This document shows positions 7,760-16,089 of a DNA stretch of 52,501 bases, one piece after another. Made by a program: the position numbers and the translations under genes. The DNA is from Paracoccaceae bacterium. Its GTDB lineage: Bacteria; Pseudomonadota; Alphaproteobacteria; Rhodobacterales; Rhodobacteraceae. Below the pieces are notes generated by a model. It did not search any database. It saw only the letters and a list, made by a program, of their open reading frames with translations, and was not told the DNA's origin. Position 1 is the first letter of the stretch; each line of letters starts with the position of its first letter. The stretch spans positions 1-52,501 of the forward strand of contig REER01000043.1 of assembly GCA_007694945.1 (NCBI GenBank), written 5' to 3'.

Positions 7760-7813
7760 TCTTTCCGCCCCTGCCTACGAGAGCTGCACAGGTGTCATTG
7801 TCTCGCGGAAAGA
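7760..7813 (-). promoter_or_regulatory. Leader hairpin of the rpsF operon, candidate S6:S18 autoregulatory site
   Basis: On the minus strand perfect nine-base arms TCTTTCCGC (7805-7813) and GCGGAAAGA (7760-7768) flank 36 bases. Those contain further pairing arms (CGAGA with TCTCG, CCTG with CAGG). The structure would begin almost at the predicted transcription start. S6:S18 complexes are known to bind structured rpsF leaders containing a CCG element; a CCG lies in the left arm here. Match to that RNA family is not verified. Confidence 0.5.
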
Positions 7814-7820
7814 TGGTGGG

Positions 7821-7849
7821 GCCATAGCCGATCCGGGGGGCGTGCGCAA
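7821..7849 (-). promoter_or_regulatory. Candidate promoter of rpsF-rpsR-rplI
   Basis: On the minus strand TTGCGC (7844-7849) and TATGGC (7821-7826) are separated by 17 bases. This would start transcription near 7814, exactly at the leader hairpin. The -10 is a weak match. Confidence 0.4.
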
Positions 7850-7935
7850 GAGTGCGTGCAGGGCCGGAAGGAGAGACTTGTCACAGACCGGGCCAGCAGG
7901 CATAAAGAGCGCAAATTCCATGGAGGCTGACGCTG

Positions 7936-8511
7936 ATGACTGTTTCAACCCCGCTGATGACGGCGCTTGGTGGCAATGACACGCTGGCGCGCAAACTGGC
8001 GATGGTGCTTTTCGGATCGGTTCTGGTGGGCATGTCCGCGCAAGTGAGCGTGCCGATGTATCCCGTGCCGATGACGCTGCAGACACTGGCCATTTCGCTG
8101 ATCGGGCTGACCTATGGCGCGCGCCTGGCCGGGGTGACCCTCGCTGCTTATCTAGCGCAGGCTGCGGCTGGCCTGCCGTTTTTCGCGGGTGGCGCGTCTG
8201 GGGTGGTCTATTTGTTTGGACCGACTGGAGGGTTTCTGTTTGGCTTTGTGGCGATGGCCTGGCTGACCGGCTGGCTGGTCGAGCGCGGGCTGTCGCGCGG
8301 CTTTGGTCGGCTGTTCCTCGCGGCCTTTATCCCGGCACTGCTGCTGTTCATTCCGGGCGTGTTGTGGGTTTGGATCATCACGCCGCTGGACCTGAACGCG
8401 GCCATCATGGGCGGCGCGGTGCCGTTCCAGTTGGGCGGGGTCGTGAAATCGGCTGTGGCCGCGCTGATCGTCACCGGCGCATGGGCAGCGTTCAAGGCAC
8501 GTTGGTCCTGA
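7936..8511 (+). CDS. bioY: Biotin transporter BioY (S component)
   Basis: A 191-residue, six-helix membrane protein with BioY features: QVSVPMYPVPMTLQTLAI near the N-terminus, YLAQAAAGLPFFAGGASG in the middle and PFQLGGVVKSAVAALI near the end. BioY is the biotin-binding subunit of an ECF transporter. No bioM or bioN energy subunits lie next to it, so it is a solitary BioY, which in some species can work alone or with shared subunits. A GGAGG ribosome site lies ten bases before the ATG, and a strong terminator follows. It is divergent from rpsF. Confidence 0.92.
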   Translation: MTVSTPLMTALGGNDTLARKLAMVLFGSVLVGMSAQVSVPMYPVPMTLQTLAISLIGLTYGARLAGVTLAAYLAQAAAGLPFFAGGASGVVYLFGPTGGFLFGFVAMAWLTGWLVERGLSRGFGRLFLAAFIPALLLFIPGVLWVWIITPLDLNAAIMGGAVPFQLGGVVKSAVAALIVTGAWAAFKARWS

Positions 8512-8538
8512 CCGGATTTTAAAACTGACCATTGAGGA

Positions 8539-8564
8539 AGCCCGGCCTTGTGGCCGGGCTTTTT
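8539..8564 (+). terminator. Rho-independent terminator of bioY
   Basis: Perfect nine-pair stem AGCCCGGCC / GGCCGGGCT with a TTGT loop, followed directly by TTTT. It begins 27 bases after the bioY stop. Confidence 0.92.
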
Positions 8565-8716
8565 CGTTGCCGCTTCGGGGCCCCCTTGCCACTCATATGG
8601 CGATTATCTGGGCGGAAGCTCGGTGTGCAGTTTGGGATACCCGATCGTGCCGGCGCGCTCACCCGTGGCCGCGGGCCATGACTCGCCGCAGAATGAGTAT
8701 TCTTGGCAAGAAAATG

Positions 8717-9169
8717 CTACCAGCGGGAGAGCGCGGCCTCGTCGCTGTCTTTTGCCGCCACCCAGTCGCTGCCGACGCGCGTGGTTTCCTTCTTCCAGAA
8801 GGGGGCGCGGGATTTGAGGTAATCCATCAGGAAATCCGCCGCAGCAAAGGCCTCGGCGCGATGCGCCGAGGCAGTCGCGACCATCATGATGCGCTCACCG
8901 GGTGTGAGGGGGCCATAGCGATGCAGGATCAGCACTTCTGTCAGGCTCCAGCGCGCGGCGGCATCGCGCGCGATCTTGTCAAGCGCGCGTTCGGTCATGC
9001 CGGGGTAATGCTCGATCTCCATCATCTCGAGGGTTGCACCCTCATGCTCGCGCACGATGCCGCAGAAGGTGACCACCGCGCCGGTATCCTGCCGCCCATC
9101 GGCAAATTGCGTGCATTCGGCGCCGAAATCGAAGGGCCCTCGCTGCACGCGGATCGTGATGGATGTCAT
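8717..9169 (-). CDS. moaE: Molybdopterin synthase catalytic subunit MoaE
   Basis: A 150-residue MoaE, the large subunit that converts cyclic pyranopterin monophosphate to molybdopterin with sulfur from MoaD. Visible family motifs are GAVVTFCGIVREHE, EMMEIEHYPGMTE, RYGPLTPGERIMMVAT and the lysine-rich KSRAPFWKKE that contacts the MoaD tail. It follows moaD by four bases. The coding sequence contains a perfect ten-pair hairpin with a three-base loop at 8850-8872. Confidence 0.96.
   Translation of the reverse strand: MTSITIRVQRGPFDFGAECTQFADGRQDTGAVVTFCGIVREHEGATLEMMEIEHYPGMTERALDKIARDAAARWSLTEVLILHRYGPLTPGERIMMVATASAHRAEAFAAADFLMDYLKSRAPFWKKETTRVGSDWVAAKDSDEAALSRW
8850..8872. repeat. Perfect 10-bp hairpin with a 3-base loop inside moaE
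   Basis: Arms GCCTCGGCGC and GCGCCGAGGC surround GAT. It lies within the coding sequence and is not explained by a gene boundary. Similar hairpins occur at 16220-16240, 31372-31394 and 33511-33533. Confidence 0.6.
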
Positions 9170-9173
9170 CGGT

Positions 9174-9425
9174 TCAGCCTCCGGTCATGGGCGGGAAGAA
9201 GGCGATTTCGCGCGCGCCCGCGAGGCTGGCATCGAAATCGCGCAACTCCTGGTCGATCGCCACACGCACCGCAGCGAGGTCCGAGAAGGCCAGCGCATAG
9301 CGCTCTTCGCGCGCGCGCAATTCCTCGACCAATGCATTTACGGTTGTGGCCTCGGTCTCGACTGTTTCGCGCGGCAGCCCGATGCGCTCGCGCAGCCAGG
9401 CAAAATACAGGATATCCAGTTTCAT
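9174..9425 (-). CDS. moaD: Molybdopterin synthase sulfur carrier subunit MoaD
   Basis: An 83-residue beta-grasp, ubiquitin-like protein starting MKLDILYFAWLRERIG and ending in the essential Gly-Gly (PPMTGG). The C-terminal glycine is adenylated and thiocarboxylated by a MoeB-type E1 enzyme; a candidate E1-like protein is encoded at 13305-14372. It overlaps the end of pgsA by four bases and precedes moaE by four bases, so the small and large subunits are co-translated. Confidence 0.95.
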   Translation of the reverse strand: MKLDILYFAWLRERIGLPRETVETEATTVNALVEELRAREERYALAFSDLAAVRVAIDQELRDFDASLAGAREIAFFPPMTGG

Positions 9426-10129
9426 GGCGCATCATCTCGCAGAAGGGGCCGGGCCTTGCGGAAATAATCCCAGCCAGTGATCAATGTCAGGATCGCCGCC
9501 AGCCAGATCAGGGCCAGCCCTGCGTGCCAGACGAAATTGCCACCAAGAACGGCGACGTCAACCAGGCTGACATCTTCGGTGCCGATATCGCTAAGTGTGG
9601 CAATGAGATCGGCATGGCTGCGCAGGCTGCCCACCTCGCGCACATATTCCAGCCCCATGGCAAGAAACAGCACGGCGATGGCGGTCATCTGCGCCGTGGT
9701 CTTCCATTTCGCGAGTCCGGTCACTTTCAGAAGCCCCGCCTTGTCACCCAGAAACTCGCGCAGGCCCGAGACGAAGACTTCACGAAACAGGATCGCGGTG
9801 GCGGGCAGGATCAACCACGGGTCCATGCCGGAATAGCCGGTGATGACCAGGAGTGCGATCACCACCATCGCCTTGTCGGCGATCGGGTCGAGCATGGCGC
9901 CGAGGCGGCTTTCCTGTTTCCAGGCGCGTGCCAGGTAGCCGTCGAAGAAATCCGTGATGGCGGCGAGCGCGAAGAGCGCCAGCGCGAACCAGTCCGCCCA
10001 TGGGCGATGGAAATAGAGGAACATTACCGCCACACCGGGCGCGGCCAGCAGACGCAGAACCGTCAGGATATTGGGCAGGGTCCAGAACATATTGGCGCGT
10101 CGGGCAAGAGGTGTGGGCTGCGAGGTCAT
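9422..10129 (-). CDS. pgsA: CDP-diacylglycerol-glycerol-3-phosphate 3-phosphatidyltransferase
   Basis: Membrane enzyme making phosphatidylglycerol phosphate. The CDP-alcohol phosphotransferase motif D-x2-DG-x2-AR-x8-G-x3-D-x3-D is complete, from DFFDGYLAR to MLDPIADK. The N-terminus MFWTLPNILTVLRLLAAP is typical. I start it at the ATG at 10129, which gives 235 residues and clears the upstream gene. An ATG at 10090 would give the usual short N-terminus, and a longer frame reaches 10204. About 35 residues before the last membrane segment (SHADLIATLSDIGTEDVS) look like an inserted loop. Downstream moaD overlaps by four bases. Confidence 0.93.
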   Translation of the reverse strand: MTSQPTPLARRANMFWTLPNILTVLRLLAAPGVAVMFLYFHRPWADWFALALFALAAITDFFDGYLARAWKQESRLGAMLDPIADKAMVVIALLVITGYSGMDPWLILPATAILFREVFVSGLREFLGDKAGLLKVTGLAKWKTTAQMTAIAVLFLAMGLEYVREVGSLRSHADLIATLSDIGTEDVSLVDVAVLGGNFVWHAGLALIWLAAILTLITGWDYFRKARPLLRDDAP

Positions 10130-10182
10130 GGCATTACTGTGGAAGCGCCGGGCATGAAATGCAAGTGCCGCTGCAAAGGCGA

Positions 10183-11124
10183 TCAGACATGCCCGGCAAG
10201 CCATTGCCCGATCAGGAAATGCGCAATCGCGCCGCGTCGTGCTGGCGTGATCCTGGGGTGCTGGCCGCTCCAGGCGGCCAGCACCTCTTCGCGCGACAGC
10301 CAGAGCGCGTCTTCCAGTTCGTCATCAAGGGTGATGTCGCGGTTGGTCGCCTCGGCCACGCAGCCCAGCATCAGCGAATTCGGAAACGGCCAGGGCTGCG
10401 ACGCAATGTAGCGGATTGATCGGGTGGAGAGACCGGTCTCTTCCAGGACTTCGCGCGAGACAGCAATCTCGATGGTCTCACCAGGTTCGACGAAACCGGC
10501 CAGCGCCGAATACATGCCTTCAGGCCAGCCATGCGAGCGCCCCAGCAGCAGCGCGTTGCCATGATTCACCAGCATGATCACCACCGGGTCGGTGCGCGGA
10601 AAATGCTTGGCGCCGCAGGCAGGGCAATGGCGCTCCCACCCGGCCATGGCAATCTCGCTCGGGCTGCCGCAGCGGGCACAGAAGCGGTGTGTGCGGTGCC
10701 AGTTGAAGATTGCGCGCGCCGTAGCGGCCATGGCGGCTTCGGATGCGGGCAACTGGGTCATGGCCAGCCGCAATTCACCGAAATAGGCGCCCGGCGTGGC
10801 CGCTGGGTGGACCTGATGCGTGGTGTCGGTGAACATGGCCAGCGCAGCGCGGTCGAGGACTTCAGGCTCCCAGCGCGAGATATCGGCGGCAAAATGGGCG
10901 CGCCCTTCCTGCTTTCCCAGGTACAGGAACGGAGTCTCGGCCTGTGCAAGGAGCGGGTCTGGCGGCGCAACATAGCCGAGAGCGCCAGAAGCCAACTGCG
11001 GCTTGCCGCGCCACATCGGTAGCACGCGGGTGCGGGCGCTGGCCAGCATCTGCGCCTGACGCGCCGCATTGCCCCGGGCCTGCGCGTCCCGGTCCTGCCA
11101 TCCGCCGCTGAACGCGTTCCTCAT
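10183..11124 (-). CDS. nudC: NAD(+)/NADH diphosphatase, Nudix family (NudC)
   Basis: A 313-residue NudC-type Nudix hydrolase. The zinc ribbon CARCG...CPACG lies at about 149-172. The Nudix box runs from GFVEPGE to REVLEETG at about 216-238. The NudC-specific SQPWPFPNSLM motif follows, which separates it from other Nudix families. It hydrolyses NAD(H) to NMN(H) and AMP and can remove NAD caps from RNA. It lies upstream of pgsA on the same strand with a short gap. Confidence 0.94.
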   Translation of the reverse strand: MRNAFSGGWQDRDAQARGNAARQAQMLASARTRVLPMWRGKPQLASGALGYVAPPDPLLAQAETPFLYLGKQEGRAHFAADISRWEPEVLDRAALAMFTDTTHQVHPAATPGAYFGELRLAMTQLPASEAAMAATARAIFNWHRTHRFCARCGSPSEIAMAGWERHCPACGAKHFPRTDPVVIMLVNHGNALLLGRSHGWPEGMYSALAGFVEPGETIEIAVSREVLEETGLSTRSIRYIASQPWPFPNSLMLGCVAEATNRDITLDDELEDALWLSREEVLAAWSGQHPRITPARRGAIAHFLIGQWLAGHV

Positions 11125-11261
11125 CCTGCCTGTCCGCCTGTAACGCCCCTTTGCAGCCCGGTCTCGCAGCTTTTGCGTATCGCGACAATGGCCTTACCCT
11201 TCCTACTGGACGAATCTATCTAGGGTTGTGCGAGCGGCGGGACTGTCGTAACTCTACGCAC

Positions 11262-11295
11262 ATCATGTTTTGCCGTGACACAAAATGATCATGAT
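11262..11295. promoter_or_regulatory. Interrupted inverted repeat upstream of the cpdB-like gene
   Basis: ATCATG-TTTTG and CAAAA-(4 bases)-CATGAT arms surround eight bases, about 60 bases before the cpdB-like start, in an AT-richer stretch. It could be an operator or an RNA hairpin. No known regulator motif fits it. Confidence 0.3.
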
Positions 11296-11353
11296 CTTGG
11301 TCGGAATATCGCCTTGACCCTGGTCGAATTTCGCAGCGAGTTGAACGAGAATA

Positions 11354-13297
11354 GTGCCCGGTAAAATGAAACAAGACGGCTTTGATACCGCATCCAGCAT
11401 TGATGTGCGTACGGCAGTGGACCTGCGCATCATGGAAACGACCGATCTGCATGTCCATCTGCATCCCTACGACTATTACGCGGATTGCCCAAATCCCGAC
11501 CTGGGCCTTGCCCGACTGGCCGAACTCGTCGATCAGGCCCGCCAGCAGGTGCCGAATTGCCTGCTCTTCGATAATGGCGATTTTCTGCAGGGCACGCCGG
11601 TTGGCGATTATATCGCCTATGACATGGGGCTGAAGGAGGGCGACCTGCATCCGGTCACCGCCGCCATGAACGCAATGCGCTATGATGCGATCACGCTGGG
11701 CAATCACGAGTTCAATTACGGGCTCGATTTCCTGATGCACTCCATTGCGCTGGCCGATTTCCCTGTGGTCTCGTCCAATATCCTGCGCTGCAAGGGCGGC
11801 AATCCGCGCGCCGATCGGCATCTGGTCAAACCCTATCAGCTTCTGCAACGCGATGTCGTCGACCGCTCGGGCCAGCCGCATGTCATTAAGATCGGGGTGC
11901 TGGGCGTGGCGCCGCCCCAGATCATGATCTGGGAGCGCCAGCATCTGCAGGGTCGCATCGAGGCCCGTGACATGGTTCAGGCCGCGCGCGCCTGGGTGCC
12001 CGAGATGCGTGAATCCGGGGCCGATCTGGTCGTCTTGCTGGCCCATAGCGGCATCGGTCCGATCCGCCACACCGAGAATATGGAGAATGCCATCATCCCC
12101 CTTGCAATGATCGAAGGGGTAGACCTGATCCTTTCGGGACATGCGCACCGGCTGTTTCCATCACGCGCCTTTGCCGATATTCCCGGTGTCGATATCGACT
12201 GCGGCACTGTCTGCGGCAAGCCCACCGTGATGAGTGGTTTCTTCGGCTCGCATCTTGGGCTGATCGATCTGCAACTGACCAAGGCCGCCGGGGTATGGCA
12301 TGTGTTCGATGCAAAGGTCAGCACGCTTGCCCTGCGCGATGCCGCCAACCAGTTTGCGCCCGCCATTTTGGAGCACCCGCGCGTGCCCCTGCGCAGCCCC
12401 AAGGTGCGCAAGATCGTGGCCCGCGCGCATGACGCGGTGCTTGAAAGTATCCGCACGCCGATTGGCAGGACCGAAACGCCGATCAACAGTTTCTTCGCCT
12501 ATCTGGGGCGCAGCGCGGCGACAGCGCTTGTCGCCGAAGCGCAGCGTGCCTTTGTCGCACGGCATCTCGAGGGAACCGATCTGGCTGATCTGCCGCTTGT
12601 GTCTTCTGTCTCGCCATCCAAGGCAGGCGGGCTCGGTGGGCCGCGCAATTTTACTAATATCGCGGCTGGGCCGCTGACACTGCGTTCGCTGGCCGATCTC
12701 TATATCTACCCCAATCAGGTCGCCGCATCGCGCCTGACAGGTGCTGATTTGTGGCTCTGGCTGGAGCGCTCGGTCTCGGCCTTCAACTGCCTGTCACCTG
12801 AGGTTGACGAACAGTATCTTATGGATGCCAGCTTTCCGGGCTATAATTTCGAGATCATCTATGGGTTCGATTACGAGGTGGACCTCACGGCACCGGCGCG
12901 GTTTGCAGGTGACGGGTCCGAGATCAGCCCTGAGCATTCGCGCATCCGGAACCTGACCTGGAACGGTGCGCCCATCGATCCCGAACAGCCGTTCATTGTC
13001 TGCACCAACAGTTTCCGGGCGCAGGGGGCAGGTGGCTTCGCGGGCACCGGGCCCGAGAGCGTTGCGCTCGAACACCCGGCGATCACCCGCGATATCCTGC
13101 GCGATTATGTCAGCGCCAGCGATCCGCTGGTGGTCGATGACCGCACACCCTTTCGCATGCGGCCTGTGAGCGGGGTTCAGGCCATCTTGCGCACGGGGAC
13201 AGCGGCGCTCGATTATCTGGACAGGATCGCCGAGTTCTCGCCCGAGTTGTGTGGCGTGGACAAGAGCGGTTTCCTTAGGGTCAAGGTCACACTTTGA
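11354..13297 (+). CDS. cpdB: 2',3'-cyclic-nucleotide 2'-phosphodiesterase / 3'-nucleotidase-like protein
   Basis: A 647-residue two-domain nucleotidase. The N-terminal metallophosphatase domain has TTDLHVHLHPYDYYAD, DNGDFLQGTP, GNHEFNYG, LLAHSGIG and SGHAHRLF, supplying the metal ligands. The C-terminal 5'-nucleotidase domain binds the base (around 380-600). CpdB is normally periplasmic, but no signal peptide is seen: the N-terminus is polar and the frame is closed by a TGA twelve bases upstream of the GTG start. An ATG at 11366 is an alternative start. Stand-alone gene; the downstream neighbour is convergent. Confidence 0.9.
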   Translation: MPGKMKQDGFDTASSIDVRTAVDLRIMETTDLHVHLHPYDYYADCPNPDLGLARLAELVDQARQQVPNCLLFDNGDFLQGTPVGDYIAYDMGLKEGDLHPVTAAMNAMRYDAITLGNHEFNYGLDFLMHSIALADFPVVSSNILRCKGGNPRADRHLVKPYQLLQRDVVDRSGQPHVIKIGVLGVAPPQIMIWERQHLQGRIEARDMVQAARAWVPEMRESGADLVVLLAHSGIGPIRHTENMENAIIPLAMIEGVDLILSGHAHRLFPSRAFADIPGVDIDCGTVCGKPTVMSGFFGSHLGLIDLQLTKAAGVWHVFDAKVSTLALRDAANQFAPAILEHPRVPLRSPKVRKIVARAHDAVLESIRTPIGRTETPINSFFAYLGRSAATALVAEAQRAFVARHLEGTDLADLPLVSSVSPSKAGGLGGPRNFTNIAAGPLTLRSLADLYIYPNQVAASRLTGADLWLWLERSVSAFNCLSPEVDEQYLMDASFPGYNFEIIYGFDYEVDLTAPARFAGDGSEISPEHSRIRNLTWNGAPIDPEQPFIVCTNSFRAQGAGGFAGTGPESVALEHPAITRDILRDYVSASDPLVVDDRTPFRMRPVSGVQAILRTGTAALDYLDRIAEFSPELCGVDKSGFLRVKVTL

Positions 13298-13304
13298 GCC
13301 AGGT

Positions 13305-14372
13305 TCAGGCGTCGGCCTTTGACGGCGCAGCCGTCACCCACCCGCAGCAGGCGCAGCCGGCCCGGCGTGACACGCGCATCACCCGGGTCTCGGCCTCAAG
13401 CGCATCATAGAGCAGCAGCCGTCCGCGCAACCCTGTGCCCGCGCCGGTGATCTCCTTGAGCGCTTCCACTGCCATCATGGTTCCGATCACACCGGGCAGC
13501 GGCCCGATCACGCCGGCCTCGGCGCAGGCGGGGGCCAGTCCGGGGGCAGGACGCTCGGGAAAGACGCATTCATAGCAGGGTGCATCACTGGCCGGATGGA
13601 ACAGGCTGATCTGGCCTTCCCATTGCGTGAGCGCGCCTGAAATGAGCGGCTTGCCTGCTGCGACGGCTGCACGGTTGACCAGATAGCGCGTGTCGAAATT
13701 GTCGGTGCCATCGAGGATCAGATCATATTCGGCGAAAAGCGCGGCTGCACTTTCCGCATCGAGCCGCCGGTGATAGGGCCGCACCGTGATGAAGGGATTG
13801 AGCGCCCGCATCGCGCTTTGTGCCGAGAAGACCTTGGGAGTGTCGATCATCTCGTCGCGATGTATGATCTGACGTTGCAGGTTGGTGCCATCGACCGTGT
13901 CGTCGTCGATCACCCCTATCGTGCCGACACCCGCAGCCGCCAGATAGAGCAGCGCAGGCGAGCCCAGCCCGCCAGCGCCGACGACCAGCACTTTCGCTGC
14001 CTTGAGCTTCTTCTGTCCCGCGCCGCCGATCTCACGCAGCACGATATGCCGCGCATAGCGGTTGAGTTCGGCCTCGCGAAACGAGTCCGGGTTGGCCGCG
14101 GGCTCCGCTTGGCTGTGTGCATTGCGGCGCCGAAGGCGCCGTACCCCGGAAGAATAGGCCAACCCGAGCCCCGCCACACCGCCCAAAACCAGCCAGGGCC
14201 GCACATCACCGCCGGTGGCCTCGCGCAATTCGGTGCCCTCGGGCAGGACCAGATTGGCCACAACCACTGCGACATAGAGCAGCCCGATCATGATCAGTCG
14301 CGCTCTGACCGGGGTTTTCATCATCCAGCCAAGCGCCCAGAGCAGTGCCATCAGGAACAGGATAAACCCCAT
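13305..14372 (-). CDS. Membrane-anchored HesA/MoeB/ThiF family E1-like enzyme
   Basis: A 355-residue protein. Hydrophobic segments near 2-15, 24-41 and 62-75 place the N-terminus in the membrane. The adenylation domain follows: YARHIVLREIGGAGQKKL, the nucleotide loop VVGAGGLGSPALLYLAAAGVG, IDDDTVDGTNLQRQI, and the zinc cysteines PCYECVFP and CACC. It activates the C-terminal glycine of a ubiquitin-like sulfur carrier such as MoaD or ThiS; which one is unknown. No rhodanese domain is fused. The start at 14372 is one base after the dut stop; a longer frame is less likely. A perfect seven-pair hairpin lies in the gene at 14125-14141. Confidence 0.87.
   Translation of the reverse strand: MGFILFLMALLWALGWMMKTPVRARLIMIGLLYVAVVVANLVLPEGTELREATGGDVRPWLVLGGVAGLGLAYSSGVRRLRRRNAHSQAEPAANPDSFREAELNRYARHIVLREIGGAGQKKLKAAKVLVVGAGGLGSPALLYLAAAGVGTIGVIDDDTVDGTNLQRQIIHRDEMIDTPKVFSAQSAMRALNPFITVRPYHRRLDAESAAALFAEYDLILDGTDNFDTRYLVNRAAVAAGKPLISGALTQWEGQISLFHPASDAPCYECVFPERPAPGLAPACAEAGVIGPLPGVIGTMMAVEALKEITGAGTGLRGRLLLYDALEAETRVMRVSRRAGCACCGWVTAAPSKADA
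13320..13336. repeat. Perfect 7-bp hairpin at the convergent end of the cpdB-like and E1-like genes
   Basis: Arms TGACGGC and GCCGTCA surround GCA, 22 bases after the cpdB-like stop and inside the last codons of the E1-like gene. No T-run follows on either strand, so it would be a weak terminator at best. Confidence 0.4.
14125..14141. repeat. Perfect 7-bp hairpin inside the E1-like gene
   Basis: Arms CGGCGCC and GGCGCCG surround GAA within coding sequence for an arginine-rich stretch after the membrane segments. Seven pairs could occur by chance at this GC content. Confidence 0.35.
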
Positions 14373-14373
14373 C

Positions 14374-14841
14374 TCAGCTTGTCCCCGTCGAGCCGAACCC
14401 ACCCGCGCCGCGCGCGGTGGCTTCCAGCGTTTCACTCAGAACAAGCTTTGCCTGCACGACCGGGGCAATCACGATCTGCGCAATCCGCGCGCCATGCGCG
14501 ATCTGAAAGGGTTCCGCCCCCAGATTGAGCAGTATCACCCCGATAGGGCCGCGATAATCGCTGTCGATGGTGGCAGGCGCATTGGGCAGGGTGATCCCGT
14601 GACGCAGGGCAAGGCCCGAGCGCGCGCGGATCTGCATCTCATGGCCCTCGGGGATGGCGCAGGCGAGCCCCGTGGGCACGAGCCGCCGCGCCATGGGCGC
14701 AAGCGTCAGCCCGGCCTCGCGCACCTCCACGGGCAGATTCGCGCGGATATCGGCCCCGGCAGCGCCTTCTGTCGCATAGTCGGGCAGGGGCACCTCGGGG
14801 TCAAAACCGGGCACACGTTGGAAGAAGACCGTAACGCTCAC
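14374..14841 (-). CDS. dut: dUTP diphosphatase
   Basis: Trimeric dUTPase of 155 residues. The five motifs are present: [36 protein letters not shown], a central strand with [19 protein letters not shown], and the C-terminal arm [11 protein letters not shown] start at the GTG at 14841, which overlaps the coaBC stop by four bases (GTGA) and gives [12 protein letters not shown]; a longer open frame upstream lies inside coaBC. It removes dUTP and supplies dUMP. The coaBC-dut pairing is common in proteobacteria. Confidence 0.94.
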   Translation of the reverse strand: MSVTVFFQRVPGFDPEVPLPDYATEGAAGADIRANLPVEVREAGLTLAPMARRLVPTGLACAIPEGHEMQIRARSGLALRHGITLPNAPATIDSDYRGPIGVILLNLGAEPFQIAHGARIAQIVIAPVVQAKLVLSETLEATARGAGGFGSTGTS

Positions 14842-16028
14842 GCAATCGCCTCGGCAATCCGCTGCGCCAAGCGTTGCGCAACCTCGCCCTTGGGCAGGCG
14901 CGGCCAATCCTCGACTCCGGTCTCGGTGACCAGATGTACGGCATTCTCCGCCCCGCCCATGATCCCCGTCGCGGGCGAGACATCATTCGCGACGATCCAG
15001 TCACAGCCCTTGCGCGCGCGCTTGGCGGTTGCATGGGCGATTACCTCCTCGGTCTCGGCGGCAAAACCGATGACCAGTCGCGGGCGTTGGGCGTGGGTGG
15101 AGAGGGTGGCAAGAATATCAGGGTTCTCAGAAAACTCAAGTAATGGAGTGCCCTGCGCAGTTTTCTTCATCTTTTGCGTGAACTCCTGCGTCACTCGCCA
15201 GTCGGCCACCGCAGCAGCACAGACCGCGACCTCGGCGGGCAGCGCTCCAAGCGCAGCCTCCAGCATCTCGCGCGCTGTCTCGACCCGTACGACCTGCACG
15301 CCGTCGGGCGTGGGCACCAAGGACGGGCCCGCCACGAACACCACCTCGGCCCCCAGATCGCGTAGCGCCGCGGCGATCGCCGTGCCCTGCGCGCCGGACG
15401 ATCGGTTGGCGATATAGCGCACCGGATCGATCGGCTCGTGCGTCGGGCCCGAAGTGACCAGCACGCGCCGTCCTGCCAAGGGGCGCGGACCGAAATGCGC
15501 GGCAATCGCGGCGACAATCTCGGTGGGTTCCGCCATCCGGCCCGGCCCATGCTCGCCGCAAGCCATGTCGCCCACATTCGGCCCGACCACCTGCACCCCA
15601 TCGGCGCGAAGTTGCGTAAGGTTGCGCTGCGTCGTCGGGTGCTGCCACATCCGCACATTCATCGCAGGCGCGATCATCACCGGCTTGTCGGTGGCCAGCA
15701 GAAGCGTGCTGGCCAGATCATCGGCCAACCCCGCCACCATGCGCGCCGTCATGTTCGCGGTTGCAGGGGCCACGACCAGCAGATCCGAAGCGCGCGAAAG
15801 CTGGATATGGCCCATCTCGGTCTCGTCTTTCAGGTCGAACAGGTCCTGAAACACCTGCGCCTCGGCCAGCGCCGCGACCGAAAGCGGTGTCACGAATTCC
15901 GCCCCTGCGCGCGTCAGCACCGGCGTCACCTGCACGCCCGCGCGGCGCAACTGGCGGATCAGATCGAGGCATTTATAGGCCGCGATCCCGCCGCCGATAA
16001 TCAATGTGATGCGCTTGCCTGCCAGCAT
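14838..16028 (-). CDS. coaBC: Bifunctional phosphopantothenoylcysteine decarboxylase / phosphopantothenate-cysteine ligase
   Basis: A 396-residue CoaBC of coenzyme A synthesis. CoaC part (1-180): flavin-binding [14 protein letters not shown], the active histidine in [18 protein letters not shown], and the substrate-clamp cysteine in [13 protein letters not shown]. CoaB part (about 185-396): [26 protein letters not shown], and IVANDVS. In E. coli CoaB the segment after SSG reads KMG, with lysine 289 needed for the ligase. Here it reads SSGAQG, so that lysine is alanine. The dut gene overlaps by four bases. Confidence 0.94.
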   Translation of the reverse strand: MLAGKRITLIIGGGIAAYKCLDLIRQLRRAGVQVTPVLTRAGAEFVTPLSVAALAEAQVFQDLFDLKDETEMGHIQLSRASDLLVVAPATANMTARMVAGLADDLASTLLLATDKPVMIAPAMNVRMWQHPTTQRNLTQLRADGVQVVGPNVGDMACGEHGPGRMAEPTEIVAAIAAHFGPRPLAGRRVLVTSGPTHEPIDPVRYIANRSSGAQGTAIAAALRDLGAEVVFVAGPSLVPTPDGVQVVRVETAREMLEAALGALPAEVAVCAAAVADWRVTQEFTQKMKKTAQGTPLLEFSENPDILATLSTHAQRPRLVIGFAAETEEVIAHATAKRARKGCDWIVANDVSPATGIMGGAENAVHLVTETGVEDWPRLPKGEVAQRLAQRIAEAIA

Positions 16029-16089
16029 GTCTCATCCCCTTTGTCACAGCCATACGCGCTTGCGACAGAAATCGGAAGTCCCGAGCCGC

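Noticed and set aside
8567-10411. Plus-strand open frame of 614 codons over moaE, moaD and pgsA
   Set aside because: Its translation is low-complexity and rich in Arg and His, and three well-recognised genes lie opposite.
11241-11260. Weak resemblance to a Pho box upstream of the cpdB-like gene
   Set aside because: Only about half of the positions fit and the second half of the repeat is poor.
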